64,000 nucleotides of DNA from Streptomyces sp. A0642 (lineage in GTDB: Bacteria; Actinomycetota; Actinomycetes; Streptomycetales; Streptomycetaceae), in assembly GCF_004795105.1 (NCBI RefSeq), contig NZ_SSBL01000008.1, forward strand, positions 124,001 to 188,000, written 5' to 3'. Position numbers and translations under genes: made by a program. The notes beneath the pieces were generated by a model. That model was not told where the DNA came from. It did not search any database and saw only the letters and a list, made by a program, of their open reading frames with translations. Shown one piece after another: positions 1 through 8,213 of this stretch. Every line of letters starts with the position of its first letter. Positions within the stretch are counted from its first letter, which is position 1.

Positions 1-1032
1 GATCAGCAGGTTCTGGCTCTTCGGGTCGACCATCATCTTGACGGCCTCGGCCGCCGACATCTCCCCGTGGAGGAGATAGACCCCTGCCTGGATCGACTTC
101 CCCTTGGGGTTCTCGTTCTGGGCGGAGACGAACGCGTCGACGCTCTTGACGACACCGGCCTTCTTCAGGATGTTGCCGATGTCGTACCCGTAGGCGCCCT
201 TCGGGATCTCCACCTCGACCGACCCGGAGCCGCTGCCCGAGTAGTCGGGGGCCGAGCCGAACTTGTCCTTGTAGAACGAGTAGCCGAGGTAGCCCACTCC
301 ACCGAGTCCGCCGGCCAGGACGAGGGAGACGACCAGGCAGGCGCAGCCGCTGCGGCCCTTCTTCTTCTTGCCCTTGCCGCGCCGCTCTCCCCCGTCGCCG
401 CGACGGGACTCGCGGGGGTCGTCGTCGTACTCGTCGTCCTTGGCCTTGCCGTCGTCCGCGCCCGTGAAGAAGGGGTGCGTCTCCTCCGGCTGGACCTCGG
501 GGTCCCAGTCCGGGTTCTGCTCGGGAGCCTGCGCGGGTGCCGCCTCCCGGCGGCCCGGAGGCTGCGGGGGCGGATACGCGTCAGGGGTGCCGTAGTAGTC
601 GTTCGTCTCGCCGTAGTGGTACGGGGCGGCGGGCTGGCCCTCGTACGGCACCGCGGCGTGCGGCTGACCGGTGTCCCAGCCGCCGTCGTAGGCCGGCTGC
701 TGGGCGTACGGGTCCTGCCGCTGGTCGTACGAGGACTGCCGCTGATCGTACGAAGGCTGCTGCTGGTACTGCGGCTGCTGCGCGTACGGGTCCTGTTGCT
801 GCTGGTACTGCGGCTGCTGCGCGTAGGGATCCTGCTGCTGGGCATAGGGGTCGTGCTGCTGCTGCGCGTACGGGTCCTGCGACTGCTGCTGCTGGGCGTA
901 CGGGTCCTGCTGCCGGCCGCCGTACTGGCTCTGGCCGTGGGCAGGCTGCTGGCCTCCCCATCCCTGGTCCCCGAACAAGGGGTCCTCGGGATGCCACGGT
1001 TCGGAGCCGGGGCCCCGGCCATACTCAGTCAT
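1..1032 (-). CDS. mltG: Endolytic murein transglycosylase MltG, N-terminal part (cut by window edge)
   Basis: The first 344 codons are present and the catalytic C-terminal part lies outside the window. The protein starts at ATG 1032, behind AAGGGG. Residues about 40-120 are a low-complexity Q/P/Y/A-rich tail containing six DPYAQQ repeats, followed by an acidic stretch and a Lys/Arg-rich stretch (KGKKKKGR). A single membrane segment lies near residues 229-252. The extracytoplasmic part then begins, with a LysM-like YceG segment (VEVEIPKGAYGYDIGNILKK) that matches the YceG/MltG family. MltG cleaves nascent glycan strands at the membrane and helps set glycan length. The position directly downstream of ruvX and alaS is the usual actinomycete arrangement. 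The family call is confident although the active site is not visible. Confidence 0.87.
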   Translation of the reverse strand, partial: MTEYGRGPGSEPWHPEDPLFGDQGWGGQQPAHGQSQYGGRQQDPYAQQQQSQDPYAQQQHDPYAQQQDPYAQQPQYQQQQDPYAQQPQYQQQPSYDQRQSSYDQRQDPYAQQPAYDGGWDTGQPHAAVPYEGQPAAPYHYGETNDYYGTPDAYPPPQPPGRREAAPAQAPEQNPDWDPEVQPEETHPFFTGADDGKAKDDEYDDDPRESRRGDGGERRGKGKKKKGRSGCACLVVSLVLAGGLGGVGYLGYSFYKDKFGSAPDYSGSGSGSVEVEIPKGAYGYDIGNILKKAGVVKSVDAFVSAQNENPKGKSIQAGVYLLHGEMSAAEAVKMMVDPKSQNLLI

Positions 1033-1075
1033 CGATCCCCTTGAGCCGCGAGACGAGGTTCCGTCTCTTTGCTGT

Positions 1076-1097
1076 GCGGTGTTTGTTCGAACACCGC
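1076..1097. terminator. Short inverted repeat between ruvX and mltG
   Basis: An 8-bp perfect stem (GCGGTGTT / AACACCGC) has a 6-nt loop. It lies in the 95-bp gap between the ruvX stop and the mltG start. It could be a weak terminator or attenuator, or an operator. No U-tract follows on either strand. Confidence 0.3.
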
Positions 1098-1127
1098 CGC
1101 ATCGCGCGGAACGTTACCGTATCGCGA

Positions 1128-1610
1128 TCAGACAACCACTTCGACGCCCTCACCGGGTGGATTGCCCGAAGCCCGTTCGGACTCCAGAGCGTTCTGAAGG
1201 ATCACCACAGCGGCAGCCTGATCAATGACCGACCGGCCCTTTTTGGACTTCACGCCCGAAGCGCGCAGTCCTTGAGTGGCCGTCACTGTGGTCATCCTCT
1301 CGTCCACCAACCGCACCGGAATGGGTGCAACCGCACGGGCGAGCACGTCGGTGAAGGCGCGGACCTTGACCGCGGCCGGTCCCTCGCCACCGCCCAGGGA
1401 CCGGGGCAGCCCGACAATGATCTCGATCGGCTCGTACTCGGCGACGATCTGGCCGAGCCGCCGGTGGGCGGCCGGGACGTCGCGTCCCGGCACGGTCTCC
1501 ACCGGCGTGGCGAGGATCCCGTCGGGGTCGCACGAGGCGACCCCGATCCGGGCGTCCCCGACGTCGATCGCCAGGCGGCGACCGCGACGCATCGTCATGT
1601 CCGGCGTCAC
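1128..1610 (-). CDS. ruvX: RuvX/YqgF-family putative pre-16S rRNA nuclease / Holliday junction resolvase
   Basis: A 160-residue protein of the YqgF/RuvX RNase H-like fold, of typical length. The first strand carries GRRLAIDVGDARIGVA with the conserved catalytic Asp. The IIVGLPRSLGG segment, VRLVDERMTTV (conserved Glu) and the C-terminal IDQAAAVVILQ (Asp) follow in family order. The family matures the 5' end of 16S rRNA in E. coli and resolves Holliday junctions in some bacteria. The role here is inferred. The GTG start at 1610 overlaps the alaS stop (GTGA), indicating translational coupling. ATG 1598 is an alternative start that gives a protein beginning MTMRRG. Confidence 0.93.
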   Translation of the reverse strand: MTPDMTMRRGRRLAIDVGDARIGVASCDPDGILATPVETVPGRDVPAAHRRLGQIVAEYEPIEIIVGLPRSLGGGEGPAAVKVRAFTDVLARAVAPIPVRLVDERMTTVTATQGLRASGVKSKKGRSVIDQAAAVVILQNALESERASGNPPGEGVEVVV

Positions 1611-4276
1611 GCCGTCTCGGTGACGAGGCGTTCGACAGCGGCGACGGCGTCGCCGATGGCGTCCGGGTTCTGGCCGCCGCCCTGGGCGACGTCCGGCTTG
1701 CCGCCGCCACCGCCGCCGAGCGTCTTGGCGGCGGTGCGGACGAGGTCACCGGCCTTGAGGCCGCGCTCACGGGCGGCCTCGTTGGTGGCGATCACGGTCA
1801 GCGGACGCCCGTTGGCCGTGGTGAACAGGGCCACGACGGCCGGCCGGCCGCCCCGGATGCGCCCGCGGACGTCGAGGACCAGCCTGCGCAGGTCGTCGGC
1901 CGACGTGCCGTCCGGCACCTGGCCGGTGACCAGGGCGACGCCCCGTACGTCCTTGGCGGAGTCGACCAGGCCGGCGGCGGCCGCCAGGACCTTCTCCGCC
2001 CGGAACTTCTCGATCTCCTTCTCGGCGTCCTTCAGCTTGCCGAGCATGGAGGCGATCTTCTCCGGGAGCTCCTCGGAGCGGCCCTTGACCAGCTCCTGGA
2101 GCTGGGCGACGACCGTGTGCTCCTTGGCGAGGAAGTTGTACGCGTCGACGCCGACGAGGGCCTCGATGCGGCGCACGCCGGAGCCGATGGACGATTCGCC
2201 GAGCAGCTTCACGAGGCCGAGCTGGGCGGTGTTGTGGACGTGGGTGCCGCCGCACAGCTCCTTGGAGAAGTCGCCGATGGTGACGACCCGGACCCGCTCG
2301 CCGTACTTCTCGCCGAACTCGGCGATGGCGCCCTGCTTCTTGGCCTCGTCGATCGACATGACCTCGGCCTGCACGTCGAGCTCCCGCGCGAGGACCTCGT
2401 TGATCTTCTGCTCGACGTCGACGAGGACCGTGCCGGGGACGGCGGCGGGCGAACCGAAGTCGAAGCGGAAGCGGCCCGGGGAGTTCTCCGAACCGGCCTG
2501 GGCGGCCGTCGGGCCGAGCGCGTCGCGCAGGGCCTGGTGCGTGAGATGGGTGGCGCTGTGGGCGCGGGCGATGGCGCGCCGCCGGGTGGTGTCGATGGCG
2601 GCGAGGGCGGAGGCGCCGACCGTCACCTCGCCGACCTGGACCGAGCCCTTGTGCACGGAGACGCCGGGCACGGGCTGCTGGACGTCGCGCACGTGGATCA
2701 CGGCGCCGTTGTGGAGCCGGATCCGGCCCTGGTCGGCGAGCTGGCCGCCGCCCTCGGCATAGAACGGGGTGCGGTCCAGGACGACCTCGACCTCGTCGCC
2801 CTCGGAGGCGGCCGGTGAGGAGACCCCGTCGACGAGGAGGCCGACGATCGTCGACTCGCCCTCGGTGGACAGGTATCCGGTGAACTCGGTGACGCCGGAG
2901 TGGTCGGCGACCTCGCGGTAGGCGGACAGGTCGGCGTGACCGGTCTTCTTGGCCTTGGCATCGGCCTTGGCCTTGGCCCGCTGCTCCTGCATGAGGCGGC
3001 GGAACCCCTCCTCGTCCACGGAGAGGCCCTGTTCGGCGGCCATCTCCAGGGTGAGGTCGATCGGGAAGCCCCAGGTGTCGTGGAGCAGGAACGCCTTGTC
3101 GCCCGCGATGACCCGGCCGCCGGCGGCCTTGGTCTCGGTGACGGCGGTCTCCAGGATGTTGGTGCCGCCCTTGAGCGCCTTCAGGAACGCGGCTTCCTCG
3201 GCGAGGGCGACCGTCTCGATGCGCTTGCGGTCGGTGATCAGCTCGGGGTACTGCTGCCCCATCGTGTTGATCACGACGTCCACCAGCTCGTTCACGACCG
3301 AGCCGTTGGCGCCCATCAGACGCATGTTGCGGATGGCGCGGCGCATGATGCGGCGCAGCACGTAGCCGCGGCCCTCGTTGCCGGGGGTGACGCCGTCGCC
3401 GATGAGCATGACGGAGGTGCGGATGTGGTCGGCGACCACGCGGAGGGAGACGTCCGTGCCCTGGGCGGCGCCGTAGCGCACCCCGGTGAGCTCGGTGGCC
3501 CTGTCCATGACGACGCGCAGGGTGTCGGTCTCGTACATGTTCTGCACGCCCTGCAGGATCATCGCGAGGCGTTCGAGGCCGAGGCCGGTGTCGATGTTCT
3601 TGGAGGGCAGGTCGCCGAGGATCGGGAAGTCGTCCTTGCCGTCGCCCGCGCCGCGCTCGTACTGCATGAAGACCAGGTTCCAGATCTCCACGTACCGCTC
3701 GTCGTTGACGGCCGGGCCGCCTTCGACGCCGAACTCGGGGCCGCGGTCGTAGTTGATCTCGGAACAGGGTCCGCAGGGGCCGGGGACGCCCATCGACCAG
3801 AAGTTGTCCTTCTTGCCGAGGCGCTGGATGCGCTCGGCGGGGACGCCGATCTTGTCGCGCCAGATCTGCTCGGCCTCGTCGTCGTCGAGGTAGACCGTGA
3901 TCCACAGACGCTCGGGGTCGAGGCCGAAGCCGCCGTCCGCCACGGAGCTGGTGAGCAGCTCCCAGGCGTACTCGATGGCGCCTTCCTTGAAGTAGTCGCC
4001 GAAGGAGAAGTTCCCGCACATCTGGAAGAACGTGCCGTGCCGGGTGGTCTTGCCGACCTCTTCGATGTCCGGCGTGCGGACGCACTTCTGCACGCTGGTG
4101 ACGCGCGGGGCGGGGGGCTTGACCTCGCCGAGGAAGTACGGCTTGAAGGGCACCATGCCGGCCGGGACCAGCAGCAGAGTCGGGTCGTCCGCGATGAGCG
4201 ACGCCGAAGGGACGACGGTGTGACCGCGCTCCTCGTAGAAGCTCAGCCAGCGGCGGCGGATTTCTGCCGACTCCAT
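1607..4276 (-). CDS. alaS: Alanyl-tRNA synthetase
   Basis: An 889-residue class II synthetase of normal length that charges tRNA-Ala. The catalytic core begins IRRRWLSFYEERGH. It includes the class II motif 2 region (TFFQMCGNFSFGDYFK) and the ATP-binding GLGLERLAMILQG (motif 3). The editing domain carries HSATHLTHQALR and CGGTHVHN, the zinc-binding HxxxH and CxxxH sets. A C-terminal DHHA1/C-Ala region rich in Gly (LGGGGGGKPDVAQGG) follows. It is the third gene of a minus-strand group, beginning 1 base upstream of the previous stop (adjacent TGA and ATG), and its stop overlaps ruvX. No truncation or missing motif was seen. Confidence 0.98.
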   Translation of the reverse strand: MESAEIRRRWLSFYEERGHTVVPSASLIADDPTLLLVPAGMVPFKPYFLGEVKPPAPRVTSVQKCVRTPDIEEVGKTTRHGTFFQMCGNFSFGDYFKEGAIEYAWELLTSSVADGGFGLDPERLWITVYLDDDEAEQIWRDKIGVPAERIQRLGKKDNFWSMGVPGPCGPCSEINYDRGPEFGVEGGPAVNDERYVEIWNLVFMQYERGAGDGKDDFPILGDLPSKNIDTGLGLERLAMILQGVQNMYETDTLRVVMDRATELTGVRYGAAQGTDVSLRVVADHIRTSVMLIGDGVTPGNEGRGYVLRRIMRRAIRNMRLMGANGSVVNELVDVVINTMGQQYPELITDRKRIETVALAEEAAFLKALKGGTNILETAVTETKAAGGRVIAGDKAFLLHDTWGFPIDLTLEMAAEQGLSVDEEGFRRLMQEQRAKAKADAKAKKTGHADLSAYREVADHSGVTEFTGYLSTEGESTIVGLLVDGVSSPAASEGDEVEVVLDRTPFYAEGGGQLADQGRIRLHNGAVIHVRDVQQPVPGVSVHKGSVQVGEVTVGASALAAIDTTRRRAIARAHSATHLTHQALRDALGPTAAQAGSENSPGRFRFDFGSPAAVPGTVLVDVEQKINEVLARELDVQAEVMSIDEAKKQGAIAEFGEKYGERVRVVTIGDFSKELCGGTHVHNTAQLGLVKLLGESSIGSGVRRIEALVGVDAYNFLAKEHTVVAQLQELVKGRSEELPEKIASMLGKLKDAEKEIEKFRAEKVLAAAAGLVDSAKDVRGVALVTGQVPDGTSADDLRRLVLDVRGRIRGGRPAVVALFTTANGRPLTVIATNEAARERGLKAGDLVRTAAKTLGGGGGGKPDVAQGGGQNPDAIGDAVAAVERLVTETA

Positions 4277-4626
4277 CAGTGGTCCTCATTCCGGTTGTAC
4301 GAGTTGTAGGTGCGTGACGTGCGGGGGAGTCCGCGGGGCGCCTCGGGCTCGGCCGCCTCGACGGCGAAGTGGCGCCGCACGGGGAGAGCCGGGTCGACGG
4401 GCGCCTCGAGTCCGAGCGCCTCGCCCAGTTCGGCCTCGCGTCTGGCCATGCCCTCGCGGACGTCCAGGGCGAAGTCCTTGAGCTTGTGACCGGCCACGAT
4501 CGCCTTGTCGGCGGCCTGCGCCGCAAGGCTTTCGGGGGTCAGCTGCTTGATCTTCCGGTTGACCTTGGCGGTGGCCCACACGCCGGCGGCTGCGCCGGCG
4601 GTGAACCAGAACGTACGGCGGAACAT
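4276..4626 (-). CDS. Small membrane-anchored protein, DUF6167-like
   Basis: A 116-residue protein starting at ATG 4626 (MFRRTFWFTAGAAAGVWATA), preceded by AAGGA inside the end of the upstream gene. A longer reading to 4680 would overlap that gene and is less likely. The N-terminus is one short hydrophobic segment (residues 4-20). The rest is polar and helical, with KVNRKIKQLTPESLAAQAADKA and a proline/arginine-rich tail. Genes of this type sit between a DUF948 gene and alaS in streptomycetes. Function is unknown. Tight spacing on both sides places it in the alaS operon. Confidence 0.78.
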   Translation of the reverse strand: MFRRTFWFTAGAAAGVWATAKVNRKIKQLTPESLAAQAADKAIVAGHKLKDFALDVREGMARREAELGEALGLEAPVDPALPVRRHFAVEAAEPEAPRGLPRTSRTYNSYNRNEDH

Positions 4627-4633
4627 CGCTGCG

Positions 4634-5089
4634 TCAGTCCTTCGGTCCGCGGGAGTTTCTGCCGTCGCGCTTCCTGCCACGCGCGGACGGCACGGTCCGG
4701 CCGACGATCACCGCGCGCCGGGAACGCGCTTCGGGTTCGGGAGCCGTCTTGCGGCCGATGGCCTGCCGGACGCCGTATCCGAACGCCGCGACCTTGACCA
4801 GTGGGCCGCCGAAGGTGGAGGCGACGGTGGTGGAGAGCGCCGAGGCGTTGGAGGTGACTTCCTGGACGTCCGTCGCGATCGCGTCGACCTTGTCGAGCTG
4901 GGTCTGCGCGGAGCGCACGGTCGCGGAGGCGTCGGCGAGCAGCGGGACGGCCTGTTCGGTCACGTCCGCCACGAGTTTCGTGGTCGCCCTGAGCGTCTGG
5001 GCGAGCCTCACCAGCACGACGGCGAGGAACGAAACCAGGATCGCCCAGAAGACGGCCACCAGGATCCCGGCCACCTCACCACCGGACAC
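4634..5089 (-). CDS. DUF948 domain-containing membrane protein
   Basis: A 151-residue protein. GTG 5089 is chosen because the protein then starts directly with a transmembrane helix (VSGGEVAGILVAVFWAILVS). Upstream in-frame sequence is proline/arginine-rich and reads as noncoding. After the helix comes a coiled-coil-like region (LRATTKLVADVTEQAVPLL, SATVRSAQTQLDKVDAIATD) typical of DUF948, then a short hydrophobic patch (GGPLVKVAAFGYGVRQAI) and a basic tail. DUF948 proteins are membrane-bound proteins of unknown function. It is the first gene of the alaS-ruvX group, divergent from the STAND ATPase. Confidence 0.82.
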   Translation of the reverse strand: MSGGEVAGILVAVFWAILVSFLAVVLVRLAQTLRATTKLVADVTEQAVPLLADASATVRSAQTQLDKVDAIATDVQEVTSNASALSTTVASTFGGPLVKVAAFGYGVRQAIGRKTAPEPEARSRRAVIVGRTVPSARGRKRDGRNSRGPKD

Positions 5090-5245
5090 AGTGCACCGCT
5101 CTCTGGTCTGTCGTCTGTCTGTCTTGTTTCCTGCTCTTCGGCGGGGCCGTCGCGGCGGCCGGTCACCGTCCCCCGAGCCTATCGCGCCGGGGCTCGCGCC
5201 TTGTACCGCATTGCGGTCCGGTCCGGCGGGAGTTCGCCCGACGCG

Positions 5246-5276
5246 ATTGTACGGAGCGCTTTCGGGCCAGTACTCT
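5246..5276 (+). promoter_or_regulatory. Candidate divergent promoter region for the STAND ATPase and the DUF948-alaS group
   Basis: On the plus strand TTGTAC (5247-5252) and TACTCT (5271-5276) are separated by 18 bp. Transcription would then start close to ATG 5286, leaving almost no leader. On the minus strand TACAAT (5251-5246) is a good -10 hexamer for the DUF948 gene, but its -35 match is weak. Identified by eye only. Confidence 0.4.
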
Positions 5277-5285
5277 GCGTGTTTC

Positions 5286-7514
5286 ATGCGACGCCCTCAG
5301 CGCCCCGTTCCCTCCCCCGACGACTCGAGCCCCCCGGCCACCGCCCCCGGCACTCCCCCGCCCGGCCGTCCGGGCAATCTCCCGGCGGAACTGAACGAGT
5401 TCGTGGGGCGCGAGCGCGAACTGGCCGATGTCGTAGGGATGCTGGAGGAGTCGCGGCTCGTCACCGTGGTCGGAGTGGGCGGGGTCGGCAAATCGCGGCT
5501 GGTCACCAAGGCGGCGGCTCTTCTGGAGAAACGGTACTGCGACGGCGTCTGGCTGGTGGAGCTGTCCGCGGTCCACGATCCCGCGCTGCTGGAGCACGCC
5601 CTGGTCGACGCCCTGGGTCTCACGGACCATACGAGCAGGCCCCCGCGCACGACACTCCTCGAACACTGTGCCGAGCGCCGCCTCCTTCTGGTGATCGACG
5701 GTTTCGAGCAGCTGGTGGACGCCTGCGCCGCCTTGGTACGGGATCTGCTGCGCCGCGCCCCCGGCCTGCGGGTCCTGGCCGCCGGCCGGCGGCCGCTGGA
5801 TCTCGACGGCGAGAGCGGCTACCCGCTCGCGACGATGAGCGACGAGGACGCCCTGCTGCTCTTCGCCGAGAGGGCCGCCTCGGTGCAGCCCGCGTTCCGG
5901 CTGACCGACCGCACCCGGGGCACTGCCCTGGAACTGTGCCGGCGGCTCGACGGCATCCCGCTCGCGCTGGAGCTGGCGGCCGGCCGGTTGCGCGCCCTGT
6001 CGGCGGAGCAGGTGCTGCAGCGGCTGGACGACCGCTTCCGGCTGCTGACCGGCGGCAGCCGCGGCGCGCTCGCGCGCCACCAGACGCTCCGTACGGCGAT
6101 CGGCTGGAGCCACGAGCTCTGCGCCCCGGAGCAGCGGCTGCTGTGGGCGCGGCTGTCGGTCTTCGCGGGTCAGTTCGACCTGGAGGCGGCCGAGTACATC
6201 TGCAGCGGTCCCGATCTGCCGGCCGACTCGGTGCTGGACGTGTTGTCCGGGCTGCTGGCGCAGTCGGTCGTCCTGCGCGAGGACTCGGCCGTCGGTGCGC
6301 GTTACCGGCTGCTGAACACCGTGCGGGAGTACGGCGCGGAGTGGCTCGCGGCCACGGGTGACACGGACCGGCTGCGCCGCCGTCACCGGGACTGGTTCCT
6401 GGGGCTCGCGACCTGGTGCGAGCTCGACTGGTTCAGTCCGCGGCAGGCGGAGGTGGCCGCCCGGGTGGAGAGCGAGCTGCCGAATCTGCGGCGGGCCATG
6501 GAGTGTTCGCTGGAGAGTCCCGAGGAGGCGCACCTCGCGCAGTACCTGGCGGGGGCGCTCTGGTTCCTGTGGGTGGGCTGCGGCCGCCTTTCGGAGGGGC
6601 GGCACTGGCTGGAACACGTACGGGAGGAGGAGACCCCGTACGACGCCTCCCGTCTCAAGGCGCTGTGGGTGCTCGGGTACGTCGCGGTCCTCCAGGGCGA
6701 TCCGGTGGGCGCGATCTCGGCGCTGACGGAGTGCCGGGAGGAGGCGGATCTGGCGAGGGACGCGGTGGCGTCGGCGTATGCGGTGCACCGCACGGGCTGC
6801 CTGGCCCTGGTCACGGACGATGTGGCACGCGCACAGGAACTCCTGCAGGAGGCGCTCGGCCGCTACCGGGAGCTCGGCGAGCTGAACAGCAACGTGCTGA
6901 TGGCCCAGGTCGAGCTGGCCATGACGGTCGCCTTCCAGGGCGATCTGGACGGGGCGGTGGTGATCTGCGAAGAGGTCCGGGACATCTGCGAGGACCACGG
7001 GGAGCGGTGGGCGCTCAGCTACGCGCTCTACGTCCTTGGCTTCGCCGCGCTGCAGCGGGGCCGGCCCGCCCGGGCCCGGGAGCTGCTCGGGGAGGCGTTG
7101 GCCATCAGCCACACCTTCCACGACCTCCTGGGGACCGTCCTCACCCTGGAGCTGCTCGCGCTCGTCACGGTGATCGAGGGCGACGCGGCGGAAGCGGCGC
7201 TGCTGCAGGGTGCCGCCGACGGGATCTGGCCCTCGGTGGGGCTGCCGCTGTTCGGGTCGGCGCACTACGGCGGGCCCCGGGCCCGCTGCGAGGAGCTGGC
7301 CCGTCACGAGCTGGGCGACGCGCTGTACGCGTCGGAGCGGGGCGCCGGCGGCAAGCTGAACACGGACGCGGTGGTGGCCAGGGCCCTGGCGGGCCGGCCC
7401 GGGGGGCGGCGTCCGGGTACGGGCTCCGACGGGCCGGAGGCGCCGGAGGCCCAGCCCCCGGCCGGGACCACGCGAAAGCCCGCCGCCTCCCCGGTCGGGG
7501 AGGGGCGGGCCTGA
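5286..7514 (+). CDS. STAND/NB-ARC-type ATPase with TPR-like C-terminus, AfsR-like without effector domains
   Basis: A 742-residue protein. Residues 1-35 are proline-rich. An ATPase core follows: FVGRERELADVVGML, Walker A GVGGVGKS (about 63-70), Walker B RLLLVIDGFEQL (about 132-142), and a GIPLALELAAGRLRALS segment typical of AfsR/LuxR-family STAND ATPases. A winged-helix-like part (LARHQTLRTAIGWSHELC) follows, then about 350 residues of helical TPR-like repeats. Neither an N-terminal SARP/BTAD domain nor a C-terminal LuxR helix-turn-helix was seen, so its output is unclear. ATG 5286 has no Shine-Dalgarno and lies about 10 bp after a promoter-like element, so leaderless translation is possible. 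It probably senses a ligand and oligomerises. Its target is unknown. Confidence 0.85.
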   Translation: MRRPQRPVPSPDDSSPPATAPGTPPPGRPGNLPAELNEFVGRERELADVVGMLEESRLVTVVGVGGVGKSRLVTKAAALLEKRYCDGVWLVELSAVHDPALLEHALVDALGLTDHTSRPPRTTLLEHCAERRLLLVIDGFEQLVDACAALVRDLLRRAPGLRVLAAGRRPLDLDGESGYPLATMSDEDALLLFAERAASVQPAFRLTDRTRGTALELCRRLDGIPLALELAAGRLRALSAEQVLQRLDDRFRLLTGGSRGALARHQTLRTAIGWSHELCAPEQRLLWARLSVFAGQFDLEAAEYICSGPDLPADSVLDVLSGLLAQSVVLREDSAVGARYRLLNTVREYGAEWLAATGDTDRLRRRHRDWFLGLATWCELDWFSPRQAEVAARVESELPNLRRAMECSLESPEEAHLAQYLAGALWFLWVGCGRLSEGRHWLEHVREEETPYDASRLKALWVLGYVAVLQGDPVGAISALTECREEADLARDAVASAYAVHRTGCLALVTDDVARAQELLQEALGRYRELGELNSNVLMAQVELAMTVAFQGDLDGAVVICEEVRDICEDHGERWALSYALYVLGFAALQRGRPARARELLGEALAISHTFHDLLGTVLTLELLALVTVIEGDAAEAALLQGAADGIWPSVGLPLFGSAHYGGPRARCEELARHELGDALYASERGAGGKLNTDAVVARALAGRPGGRRPGTGSDGPEAPEAQPPAGTTRKPAASPVGEGRA
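7478..7510. terminator. Bidirectional hairpin between the STAND ATPase gene and rpsD
   Basis: GCCCGCC-g-CCTCCCC pairs with GGGGAGG-GGCGGGC: 14 bp with a single bulged G and a GGTC tetraloop. It overlaps the last codons of the plus-strand gene and lies downstream of the rpsD stop, so it can end both convergent transcripts. Confidence 0.7.
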
Positions 7515-7542
7515 GCGCCGGTGTTGAGCGGCTACGCCTGAA

Positions 7543-8157
7543 TCAGCGGGCGTAGTACTCGACGACGAGCTGCTCGTCGCAGATCACGGGGATTTCCTTG
7601 CGGTTCGGGTCCCGGTCAAGGCGGAAGGCCAGGGCCTTCAGGTTCACCTGCAGGTAGCGCGGGGTCTCACCGTCGGTGTCGTAACCACCCTCGCGGGCCA
7701 CCTGGAAGGGGTACTTCTCGCGGCTGCGCTCGCGGACCATCACGATGTCGTCGGGACGGACGCGGAACGACGGCTTGTCGACCTTGCCACCGTTGACCTC
7801 GATGTGGCCGTGGACGACCATCTGACGCGCCTGGTAGATCGTCTTGGCGATACCGGAACGCAGGACCAGCGCGTCGAGGCGGCGCTCGAGCTCGACGACC
7901 AGCGCCTCGCCCGTCTTGCCTTCGGCCTTCTTGGCGCGGTCGTAGGCGCGCGCCATCTGGCGCTCGCTGATGTCGTACTGGGCGCGCAGACGCTGCTTCT
8001 CGAGCAGACGGACCTTGTAGTCCGAGTTCTGCTTGCGGCCGCGGCCGTGCTCGCCCGGCGGGTAGGGGCGGGCCTCGAAGTACTTGACCGCCTTCGGCGT
8101 CAGCGCAATGCCGAGCGCGCGGCTCTTCTTGACCTTGGGACGCGACTGATTAGGCAC
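7543..8157 (-). CDS. rpsD: 30S ribosomal protein S4
   Basis: A 204-residue protein of normal length that nucleates 16S rRNA folding in the 30S subunit. Typical features include the YPPGEHGRGRKQNSDYKVRL segment and the S4 RNA-binding domain with LRSGIAKTIYQARQMVVHGH and VNGGKVDKPSFRV. The N-terminus lacks the four-cysteine zinc motif of C+ S4 proteins (MPNQSRPKVKKSRALG), so this is the zinc-free form. The GTG start at 8157 has GGAGG upstream. rpsD stands alone, away from the rpsM-rpsK-rpoA operon, as is usual for streptomycetes. Its leader contains the iron box shared with the divergent DUF2470 gene. Confidence 0.97.
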   Translation of the reverse strand: MPNQSRPKVKKSRALGIALTPKAVKYFEARPYPPGEHGRGRKQNSDYKVRLLEKQRLRAQYDISERQMARAYDRAKKAEGKTGEALVVELERRLDALVLRSGIAKTIYQARQMVVHGHIEVNGGKVDKPSFRVRPDDIVMVRERSREKYPFQVAREGGYDTDGETPRYLQVNLKALAFRLDRDPNRKEIPVICDEQLVVEYYAR

Positions 8158-8180
8158 GTTCTCCAGACCTCCGTTGTAGG

Positions 8181-8199
8181 TTAGGTTAGGCTCACCTTA
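8181..8199 (+). promoter_or_regulatory. Iron box (DmdR/DtxR-type operator)
   Basis: TTAGGTTAGGCTCACCTTA is an almost exact copy of the streptomycete iron-box consensus TTAGGTTAGGCTCACCTAA; only the next-to-last base differs. It lies 15 bp upstream of the ATG of the DUF2470 gene, overlapping where its -10 would be. It is also 24 bp upstream of the rpsD GTG. Iron-loaded DmdR1 would be expected to repress the plus-strand gene. Confidence 0.88.
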
Positions 8200-8213
8200 C
8201 TCAAGGAGATCGC

